From positions 1 through 15,724 of the forward strand of contig CALBSF010000332.1 in the NCBI GenBank assembly GCA_937927795.1: a stretch of DNA of 15,724 nucleotides, given 5' to 3'. Positions within the stretch are counted from its first letter, which is position 1. Every line of letters starts with the position of its first letter. The DNA is from an uncultured Rickettsiales bacterium (GTDB lineage Bacteria; Pseudomonadota; Alphaproteobacteria; Rickettsiales; UBA1997). Below are positions 5,859 to 13,351 of the stretch, piece after piece. The position numbers and the translations under genes were made by a program. The notes beneath the pieces were generated by a model. The model made no database searches. It was not told the DNA's origin and worked only from the letters and a program-made list of their open reading frames with translations.

Positions 5859-6572
5859 TTATTTAACTTTATGAAGTAATCTGTTAAATCTAATTGATTT
5901 TGGCCAATACCAAAATTTCCAAGTTGGTTGATTGTTGGAAAAGAAAATAATTGAGGCTTTGCCAACCAAATTTTCTTTTGGAACATAGCCAACTTGGCTT
6001 AGAAAGCGGCTATCTTGCGAATTATCGCGATTATCGCCCATCATAAAATAATGATTTTGAGGAACTTCAAAAATTCCAGTATTATCTTCATTTGAATGAG
6101 GATTTTGATCGAGAATATTGATTTTTTTTCCTTCAGGTAAAGTTTCTGTAAATTGTTGTATAAGATAGCCCTCATCAATAAAATCAGTGGTTGGAGACTT
6201 TAAATTGGCTTTGCCATTAATATAAAGATTGCCATCAATCATTTGAATTTTATCACCGGGCAAGCCAATTACTCGTTTAACATAATTAATGCTTGGATTT
6301 GAAGGTAGGCGAAAAACCGCTACATCACCGCGCTTGGGGCTTTTTTCGTAAATTCTTCCTTCAAAAAAATTAAAACCAAAAGGAAATGAATAGCGAGAAT
6401 AGCCGTAAGAATATTTGGAAACAAAAATATAATCACCAACCAAAAGGCTTGGTTTCATTGATCCTGATGGAATATGAAATGGTTCAAATAAAAATGAGCG
6501 CACAATTCCAGCGCAAATTAGAGCAATAATTAAGGTTTTTATGAAATCTAATTTCGATTCTTTTTTGGTCAT
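5859..6572 (-). CDS. lepB: Signal peptidase I
   Basis: Inner-membrane serine protease that cuts signal peptides from exported proteins on the periplasmic side. It has 237 residues with one N-terminal membrane helix (about 8-29). The motifs are complete: FHIPSGSMKPSL with nucleophile Ser38, YVKRVIGLPGD with general base Lys99, and GDNRDNSQDSR (179-189). The C-terminus FWYWPKSIRFNRL is the usual family ending. The start codon overlaps the gpmI stop by four bases (ATGA), and the stop is one base before the rnc start, so gpmI, lepB and rnc very likely form one transcript with coupled translation. Confidence 0.97.
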   Translation of the reverse strand: MTKKESKLDFIKTLIIALICAGIVRSFLFEPFHIPSGSMKPSLLVGDYIFVSKYSYGYSRYSFPFGFNFFEGRIYEKSPKRGDVAVFRLPSNPSINYVKRVIGLPGDKIQMIDGNLYINGKANLKSPTTDFIDEGYLIQQFTETLPEGKKINILDQNPHSNEDNTGIFEVPQNHYFMMGDNRDNSQDSRFLSQVGYVPKENLVGKASIIFFSNNQPTWKFWYWPKSIRFNRLLHKVK

Positions 6573-8074
6573 TTTTTTACAATTAAACTTTTGCCATCCA
6601 TTTCTAGCGGTTTAGAAATTTGCATTAGATCTAAAATGGTTGGAGCGATGTCGCTAAGGCGACCATCTTCTAATTTTAGGTCAGAAATATTATTGCCAAT
6701 TAAAATAAATGGCACTGGATTTGTAGTGTGGCTGGTGTGAGGAAGATGATTATTGTCAATCATACATTCAACATTGCCGTGGTCTGCTGAAATTAACATC
6801 AAACCGTCATTTTGTAAAATAACTTCTTCAAGCATTTTCAATTGTTCGTCAATTGTTTGGCAAGCTTTTATTGATGGCTCTAGCAGCCCAGAATGGCCAA
6901 CCATGTCGCAATTTGCATAATTAACAACTATGAAGTCAAATTTTTGCGAATTAATCGCTTCTTTTAATTTTTCACCCACTTCTTTTGCCGACATTTCGGG
7001 CTTTAAATCGTAAGTTGCAACATTTGGCGATTGAATCAAAATTCTGGTTTCGCCTTCAAATTCTTCTTCCTTACCGCAAGAAAGAAAAAAAGTTACATGA
7101 GCATATTTTTCTGTTTCGGCAATTCTAAGCTGAGTTAATTGATGATTTGCTAAAATTTCGGGCAGAGAATTTTTAATTTCAATTGACGGAAATAAAGTAT
7201 TGTAAAAACTGCGATATTTTTCTGAATATTCAGTCATTGAAATTGCGTGGGCTACGCATGGTCTGCGTGCGGGAAATTTATCAAAATTTTCATCAAGCAA
7301 ACATTCAGAAAGTTGGCGAGCGCGATCGGCGCGAAAATTACAGAAAATTACTACATCACCTTCTTCAAATCCTTTGTAATTCCCAATTATGCAAGGTTTG
7401 ATAAATTCATCAGTAATGTTATTTTTATAAGATTCTTCAATGGCTTCTTTAGCGCTAGAAAATTGCGGCGCTTCTGCTTCAATAATTGCGTCAAAAACTG
7501 GTTTGATGCGATCCCATTTTTGGTCGCGATCCATGGCATAGTAGCGACCACAAACTGTAGCAATTTTAAGATGCTCAGCTTTTTTTAAATATTCTAACGC
7601 GCTTTTCTGTGCCACATCTCTGCCGTCAAGAAAAGGATGCAATACAACTTTTATGCCAATTTTAGTTAGAAAATTTGCTAAATAAATTATGTGATCTATG
7701 TGAGAGTGAACGCCACCATCAGAAAATAAGCCCATTAAATGACAAGTGTTTTTTGATGCTCTTAAATCATCGATAATATGTTCTAAATATCTATTTTTAG
7801 TGATTGATCCATCTTTAATGGCATTATTTATTCTTGGTAAATCTTGAAATATAATTCTGCCCGCGCCAATAGTCATGTGACCAACTTCAGAATTACCAAT
7901 TTGACCTTCGGGAAGACCAACATCAAGGCCAGATGTTTGAAGTTTTGAGTGGGGATATTTTTCTAAAATGCGATTATAATTTGACATTTTAGCCTTTGCT
8001 ATTGCATTATGACTGGAGTTCTTATCATCAATACCAAAACCATCTAAAATACAAAGTAAAACGGGTTTTTTCAT
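6569..8074 (-). CDS. gpmI: 2,3-bisphosphoglycerate-independent phosphoglycerate mutase
   Basis: Interconverts 3- and 2-phosphoglycerate in glycolysis or gluconeogenesis, using two divalent metal ions (usually Mn) and a phosphoserine intermediate. The 501 residues match the family. Visible sites include CILDGFGID with metal ligand Asp11, GQIGNSEVGHMTIG with nucleophile Ser62, SDGGVHSHIDH (118-128), DGRD (150-153), FRADRAR (247-253), NCDMVGH (Asp390, His394), SADHGN (Asp431, His432) and HTSHT with His449. All catalytic residues are present, so the enzyme should be active. It starts only 4 bp from the divergent SemiSWEET start, so its promoter must lie inside that gene. It is first in the gpmI-lepB-rnc unit. 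Rickettsia species lack this pathway, so the gene bears on which lineage the window comes from. Confidence 0.97.
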   Translation of the reverse strand: MKKPVLLCILDGFGIDDKNSSHNAIAKAKMSNYNRILEKYPHSKLQTSGLDVGLPEGQIGNSEVGHMTIGAGRIIFQDLPRINNAIKDGSITKNRYLEHIIDDLRASKNTCHLMGLFSDGGVHSHIDHIIYLANFLTKIGIKVVLHPFLDGRDVAQKSALEYLKKAEHLKIATVCGRYYAMDRDQKWDRIKPVFDAIIEAEAPQFSSAKEAIEESYKNNITDEFIKPCIIGNYKGFEEGDVVIFCNFRADRARQLSECLLDENFDKFPARRPCVAHAISMTEYSEKYRSFYNTLFPSIEIKNSLPEILANHQLTQLRIAETEKYAHVTFFLSCGKEEEFEGETRILIQSPNVATYDLKPEMSAKEVGEKLKEAINSQKFDFIVVNYANCDMVGHSGLLEPSIKACQTIDEQLKMLEEVILQNDGLMLISADHGNVECMIDNNHLPHTSHTTNPVPFILIGNNISDLKLEDGRLSDIAPTILDLMQISKPLEMDGKSLIVKK

Positions 8075-8078
8075 TTAT

Positions 8079-8324
8079 ATGACTGAAATTATTGGATATT
8101 TAGCGGCTTTTTTAACTACAATTAGTTTTTTGCCACAAGTAATTAAAACCATTAAAACGAAAGATACTTCAGGAATTTCTTTGTTAATGTATTCACTGTT
8201 TGTTATGGGTATCTTTATGTGGCTTATTTATGGGATTTTACTAGAAAATATCGTGATTACAAGTGCTAATCTTTTGACACTGGTTTTTTCTGGGGTTATT
8301 TTGATTATGAAAATAAAGTCTTAA
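8079..8324 (+). CDS. SemiSWEET-like PQ-loop transporter
   Basis: 81 residues, the size of bacterial SemiSWEET proteins, which have three membrane helices and work as dimers to move small sugars down their gradient. Helices are visible at about 4-20, 38-56 and 59-78. The family PQ motif is in FLPQVIKT (17-24), followed by a polar stretch with KDTSGISL typical of the first loop. The substrate cannot be read from the sequence. The ATG at 8079 gives the usual short N-terminus (TEIIGYLAAFLTTISFLPQ). There is no Shine-Dalgarno sequence, and the upstream region is the 5' part of gpmI on the other strand. Its stop is 24 bp before the giant ankyrin gene, with no terminator between them, so the two may be co-transcribed. 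Confidence 0.88.
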   Translation: MTEIIGYLAAFLTTISFLPQVIKTIKTKDTSGISLLMYSLFVMGIFMWLIYGILLENIVITSANLLTLVFSGVILIMKIKS

Positions 8325-8348
8325 ATTTAAAATATTATTATAAAACTT

Positions 8349-11300
8349 ATGTCTAAATATAGTAGGTCTGAAGTTATTGGTTTAGTTGATGCAAGAGCAA
8401 AAAGTTGCGCGCGCTCAGCTGATATCGTTACTCGTTTTGATGGAATATTAAATGATTCCACTGCGTTGGAAGAGAACGTGGGTGTTGGTGGAAAAGTAAC
8501 TGATATTTTAAGATATGTTTACGATACCATAAAAGTTTCTTTCTCACCAACGGCCAAGGTAGAAGACGTTGAAAGTGCGCTCGCTTTTTTTAAGTCAGAT
8601 TCCCCTTTATATTGGCACTTAATTAGAAATATTCTTCATTCTTCGCAAATTAAATCACTATTACAGCAAATAATTTCTTATACCCACACTTTAACTGGAT
8701 TAACAGATCAACAAAAATTCGAATGTTTATTTAAATTTCCAAATTCTGTTGGTGATGGATATGATCATTGCGTGCAAGGCGTGAGAGAAAGATTGGAGTA
8801 TGTGCAGTTAAATATAGTTTCATCAACTCCAACTGAATTATTATTAAGAAATGCTCATGATGGTGTTATGCATGATGCTCTAAGGCTTCGCGCAAATAAT
8901 CAAGAAAATTTGATAGATGTTCACTGGCAAACAATTTTAAATTGGATGGTCGGGGTTGGTCATGATAAAACTACGCAATATACAACTCATTTATATGATG
9001 GATTTGTTCAGTGTGGCTATGGCGGCGTTAACCCTTTTCAAAATGATGGTGCGAGATGGAAATTTTATCAGGAATATAGCCAAAAATTATCTCAAAAGAT
9101 ATTAGAAAAAAATACAGAAAACTTACAAAAAATAATTGAGTTTCTAGCGAAGCGCCCATTCGTAAATAAAGATGGAGAAGCTCTTTATTATGATGATGCT
9201 GGCATGGAATATCGTCTTTCTGGGAGTTTTTATCGATATATTGACGGGCGAAGAGTTGAATTTAAAAAAGATACACAAAGAGGTGGATTTTATCACGAAG
9301 TAGAGGGCAGAAGAATCTACGGCTCTGGCAATATACGCAGCGCGGATAAAATTTTAGAGGATAAGTTAAGGGAAATGTCGGTAATAAGCCCTACATATGA
9401 TCCACAAATTTACGCAAATTTTGTGGACCCAGAAACAAATAACTGGCTGCCAGAAGGTCAATTAATTGCTGCATTAAAACAACAGTTTTTCCCAACAATT
9501 ATTATAAATCGCCCTAAAGATTCGGGTTTTGGAGGTGATGAAAAGTCGGTTATTGATTCGATTCAAGAGGAGGGCTATGTAAAAGATGGTAGTAACATAC
9601 CTAAAACCAAAACTAGGGAAGCTATTATAAAAGGGCTTAAAAGCGAAGATCCACAAGAAAAAGTCGCTGCAGTCAACGCTTTGTATATTTTTTATGGCGG
9701 TCTTAGACATGGCCCCAAGTATCATTCTTATAATTATTTTATGATGTCTTTTGGTCTTAGTCTTATGACAGAAGATGAGATTTCATCATCTCTAGGTGGA
9801 TCTAAGAAATTTAGACAGTTTGCTATTTCAAAAGCCAAGGATTTTTTTAGCACGTTTTTTTCTGAGAATCCCGACACAAAAGAAATTGATGCAGTGCCTG
9901 GGGTTCCTTATTTCATGGGAAAGAAATTAATGGAAGACCTGGGCGCTATGTCTAGAGTTGGCACTAATAAATATGACCTTCCAATTTTTATGGATAACCC
10001 AGCAGCTGACCCGAGGGGAGTGTTAGGTTTGGCGGGTGCTCCATCAAAAGTAATAGATAAAGGCGCGTTAAGCTTATTTATTGATCAGGCATTAAATGCG
10101 AATGATTTTAAATCTATAGAGACAATAATAAAAAAAGCGCTTGAGTTAGCAATTACTCAAGAAAATAAAAACACTATATTTGAAGTGCTTGGTAGTGAAT
10201 TTATGAAAAAAGGCGGGGATTATTTTGTAAATAACGAATGGACTTCAGAAGTTGAAGGTCCTGGAGATCAAATGAAGTCGCTCTTAATTTGTTGGAAGAT
10301 TTTAATGTCTGACGACAATATAGAAAACATTGGTGGATTTAAGGATAGAGGTTTTCCGCTTGTAAGACAAGTTGCTTTTTTTGCTAATGACAATAATAGA
10401 AATAAGGCTCTAAGATTTTTATTATGCGAATGCGAACTTTCAAAGCGCACAGAAGTTATGGATATGTTTAAGAACAGGGTGGTGGTGAGAAAGTCATTCC
10501 TTTTGGATGCTTTAAAAAAGGGATGTAAAAACGCGGTTGAATTGGTCTTAAATGATAGAGAAATTGATCGGCAAATTTTTGAAGGTAAAACCCCGCTACA
10601 AATTGCAGTGGAAAATAATCATTTAGAGTTGGTTAAATTTTTGCTAACAAAATCAAGCCCAGTTGTTGCGCCTGAGGTTCGTGTCGCTTTAAATAAAAAT
10701 GCTTTTGATGCTGCTTTTGATGCAAATAATCTTGAGATAGCTTTAGAGTTTTTAGAGGAGCCGGGATGTGATTTTCATTATTTTTTCTCTCGCTTTATAA
10801 TAAAAGGCCATTTGGATCTCGCTAGAAAGGTGATAGAAAGATTCGGGGTTAGTCGCCTCGATAAAGACGGTTGTAGTTTTTTGCATATAGCTGCTATACT
10901 TGGAAATACTAGTATGGTTAGTTATATTGTAGAAAAAAATCCTCATTTAAAATTGATTAGCATGATTAGCATAGGAGAAGAAGGGGGGTTTCCTCTTAAC
11001 ATAGCGCTACGAAGTGGAAACAAAGAATTAATTAATTCTTTGTTGGAAGGCGAACAAGACGTTGAAAATGCTTTAGAATATCTTTCTATGTATGGAAGAA
11101 AAGAAGAGGTGGTTTTGTTATTAAAAGCTGCAAAAGATCGATATGTTGGAGTTGATGCTAGAAAATTTGTAGAAAAATTTGTACTTGCGCCGCCCTCAGG
11201 ACCGAGATTCAATGTTTTGGAAGATAACGACGAGGAAGTTAAAGAATTAATTAATTTAAATGAAGGAGATCTTGCACAAATATTTCAAAAAGTAATCTCT

Positions 11301-13265
11301 GAAGAGTTTGAAAGATTGGTCAAAAGTAAAGATATACAAAAAACTATTGCAGAAAATGCTAACAATCTTTTACATTTAGCATTGACAAAAAGTTTAGATG
11401 AAGAGGATGCTTTAAGAAAAATAAGTTTTATTTTTGAATGTTTTGAAGAAAGCGGGAGCGATGTAGCTAAAATAATAAATTCTCCCTTTAATAGAAAGCT
11501 TCCAATGGATATTGCGATCTCTAGGGGTTATAACAGAATTATTACTGAATTATTTATTCCAAATGGAGCTGACATAAATGCTCGTAATATTTCTGGGGCT
11601 AGGTTACTAAATGCTGCTATTGTAGAGGGAAATGAAGAAATGGCGGTTCGTCTTCTGAATTTGGGAATTAACTTAGATGATAATTATACCAAAAGTATTT
11701 CTCCATTACTTATGGCTATGACGTTTGCTGCAAATAATAAGATAGTAAGAAAAATATTGAAGCGTAACTTTGATCCACAAAAAATAGCTCAATTATTTGA
11801 TTTTAAAGGGTCAAAAAATGAGGAGATAGGGGGTTTTATAGATGCTCTTAATAATACTACTGATGATGGTACTCTGGGCGATCTTGAGAACACTGCTGAG
11901 GACGCTCTTGCTCCTGATGATGATTCAATTTTGATTAGTCTTTTTAATATATCTTTAGCTAATGGAAATTATATATTATTAGAAAAGATTTTAGATAAAA
12001 TTACGCCAGAAAAAATACCGAATATTTTAAACCCAACAACAGGAAATCGACCATTTAACTTTGCGGTTGAAAATTGTGATGGTTTCGAAATTCTTAATTT
12101 ATTGAAAATCAAAGGAGCTGATACTGGGCGCACAAATCAATTTGGGGTAACGCCTTTTCGTAAAGCGATAAGTAAGGCAATAGATGGTAAGGGGATAACA
12201 AAAGTTTTATGGTTCTTAAGCGAAACGACTTGCTCCGCAGTTGAAGATCCAATCTACTATGCCGCTTACTATAAAGTTGATAATTTGTTGAATGAATTAT
12301 TGATAATAAGAGTTGATTATCACCAAGCGTTAAGAAAATCAATTATATCGCCATATGGACAAGATCTTGAAAATGCAAAAAGAATATTTAACGCTGCATT
12401 GAATTATTTTTTACAAGAAGGGCGCAGAGATCTTCTTAAAGATCTTTTTAAAACTTCACTTCAAACCGCAGCTGCTCAAAGAGGGCTTCACGTTACAAAT
12501 GAAAAATTTCTCGATTTTATTCAGAGTGTCCCTTATTTTGAGGAAGTCTATAGCAAGATTCCAGAGACTGATATATATAAAGATATAACTGATTTTGCAG
12601 AGAGAAAACCTTTGCCAGTGGTAAGAAGAGTGGTTGCAAAACGAGAATTTACAGAAAAAGAGATTCTAGAGTCTAATGGAGATATAAGAGTTGCAATGGG
12701 ATTTGGATCTAATGATCATGATGGGTCGCCGTTAGATAAAATTTTAAGGCAAGAGCAAGAAAAAATAGCCAAAACAATGGGTGAAAAATTAATTGCCTTT
12801 TTAAAAACACAAAGCGGCGGAATTTTTGATAAAATAAACTCAGGATTGTCTTCTGGGGCATCGCAGGAAGATAAAAGTGATGTTTACAGACTTATAGAAA
12901 TCATAGCAGGCGCTGCTCACGAAGTTGCGGTGGAAATAGGTGGGATTAGTAATGCTCGGCTTGATAAAGATGAAATCAGGGGGGGCTTTCGGGCCGTGAT
13001 TGAGAATGAAGCGGGTGATCAAAAATCCCCAAGAGGTTTAATGCCAGAAAAATTTAAGCACATAGCCATAGATGATATAATTAAAATCTCTAGCAAAATG
13101 AGTGTTTTATTCCAAGAATCAGCCTTGGAATGGCAAAGATATTCAGGAAGACAAATTAACGCTAGGCAAGATATGAATACCGGCTTTAGATTTAAGAGAA
13201 GTCAAAAAGATCCAGTAATTAGGGGGCTTAAAGCTTCATTTGAAAATTCTGGAACAGAGCTTTAA
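8349..13265 (+). CDS. Giant ankyrin-repeat protein
   Basis: 1638 residues with no signal peptide or membrane helix visible. Residues 1 to about 700 match no family I recognise. Within them, about 279-325 contain a repeated Tyr/Gly pattern (FYRYIDGRRVEF and FYHEVEGRRIYG, 20 residues apart), probably beta-hairpins. From about 715 to 935 and about 1035 to 1310 there are some 12-15 ankyrin repeats, mostly degenerate. The clearest are GKTPLQIAVENNHLELVKFL (about 745), GCSFLHIAAILGN (about 839), KLPMDIAISRGY (about 1050) and NRPFNFAVENCDG (about 1231). The last 300 residues are charged and mostly helical, ending FENSGTEL. Large ankyrin proteins are common in Rickettsiales, and several are type IV secretion substrates that bind host proteins. 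A secreted role here is inference, helped by a VirB6-type gene directly downstream on the other strand. The reading frame is intact over 4.9 kb, which argues for selection. Base use looks like that of its neighbours. Confidence 0.88.
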   Translation: MSKYSRSEVIGLVDARAKSCARSADIVTRFDGILNDSTALEENVGVGGKVTDILRYVYDTIKVSFSPTAKVEDVESALAFFKSDSPLYWHLIRNILHSSQIKSLLQQIISYTHTLTGLTDQQKFECLFKFPNSVGDGYDHCVQGVRERLEYVQLNIVSSTPTELLLRNAHDGVMHDALRLRANNQENLIDVHWQTILNWMVGVGHDKTTQYTTHLYDGFVQCGYGGVNPFQNDGARWKFYQEYSQKLSQKILEKNTENLQKIIEFLAKRPFVNKDGEALYYDDAGMEYRLSGSFYRYIDGRRVEFKKDTQRGGFYHEVEGRRIYGSGNIRSADKILEDKLREMSVISPTYDPQIYANFVDPETNNWLPEGQLIAALKQQFFPTIIINRPKDSGFGGDEKSVIDSIQEEGYVKDGSNIPKTKTREAIIKGLKSEDPQEKVAAVNALYIFYGGLRHGPKYHSYNYFMMSFGLSLMTEDEISSSLGGSKKFRQFAISKAKDFFSTFFSENPDTKEIDAVPGVPYFMGKKLMEDLGAMSRVGTNKYDLPIFMDNPAADPRGVLGLAGAPSKVIDKGALSLFIDQALNANDFKSIETIIKKALELAITQENKNTIFEVLGSEFMKKGGDYFVNNEWTSEVEGPGDQMKSLLICWKILMSDDNIENIGGFKDRGFPLVRQVAFFANDNNRNKALRFLLCECELSKRTEVMDMFKNRVVVRKSFLLDALKKGCKNAVELVLNDREIDRQIFEGKTPLQIAVENNHLELVKFLLTKSSPVVAPEVRVALNKNAFDAAFDANNLEIALEFLEEPGCDFHYFFSRFIIKGHLDLARKVIERFGVSRLDKDGCSFLHIAAILGNTSMVSYIVEKNPHLKLISMISIGEEGGFPLNIALRSGNKELINSLLEGEQDVENALEYLSMYGRKEEVVLLLKAAKDRYVGVDARKFVEKFVLAPPSGPRFNVLEDNDEEVKELINLNEGDLAQIFQKVISEEFERLVKSKDIQKTIAENANNLLHLALTKSLDEEDALRKISFIFECFEESGSDVAKIINSPFNRKLPMDIAISRGYNRIITELFIPNGADINARNISGARLLNAAIVEGNEEMAVRLLNLGINLDDNYTKSISPLLMAMTFAANNKIVRKILKRNFDPQKIAQLFDFKGSKNEEIGGFIDALNNTTDDGTLGDLENTAEDALAPDDDSILISLFNISLANGNYILLEKILDKITPEKIPNILNPTTGNRPFNFAVENCDGFEILNLLKIKGADTGRTNQFGVTPFRKAISKAIDGKGITKVLWFLSETTCSAVEDPIYYAAYYKVDNLLNELLIIRVDYHQALRKSIISPYGQDLENAKRIFNAALNYFLQEGRRDLLKDLFKTSLQTAAAQRGLHVTNEKFLDFIQSVPYFEEVYSKIPETDIYKDITDFAERKPLPVVRRVVAKREFTEKEILESNGDIRVAMGFGSNDHDGSPLDKILRQEQEKIAKTMGEKLIAFLKTQSGGIFDKINSGLSSGASQEDKSDVYRLIEIIAGAAHEVAVEIGGISNARLDKDEIRGGFRAVIENEAGDQKSPRGLMPEKFKHIAIDDIIKISSKMSVLFQESALEWQRYSGRQINARQDMNTGFRFKRSQKDPVIRGLKASFENSGTEL

Positions 13266-13267
13266 GA

Positions 13268-13344
13268 TGTAATACCATCTCCCACAAATAACCATCCCAT
13301 TTTTTTAATTATGCCCCAAGTTATAAATGGGAAATGGTATTACA
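13268..13344. terminator. Inverted repeat between convergent genes
   Basis: TGTAATACCAT (13268-13278) pairs perfectly with ATGGTATTACA (13334-13344). After one mismatch, TCCCA (13280-13284) pairs with TGGGA (13328-13332). The 43-nt interior contains CCCATTT (13296-13302), which can pair instead with AAATGGG (13325-13331), and a T7 run at 13300-13306. Placed between the convergent giant ankyrin and virB6-like stops, this probably ends transcription from both sides. The long loop makes it atypical as an intrinsic terminator. Confidence 0.5.
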
Positions 13345-13351
13345 CGAAAAA

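Noticed and set aside
5858..5992. Extended rnc start at 5992 adding 45 residues
   Set aside because: The extra part lies wholly inside lepB and has no RNase III similarity. ATG 5857, one base after the lepB stop, gives standard length.
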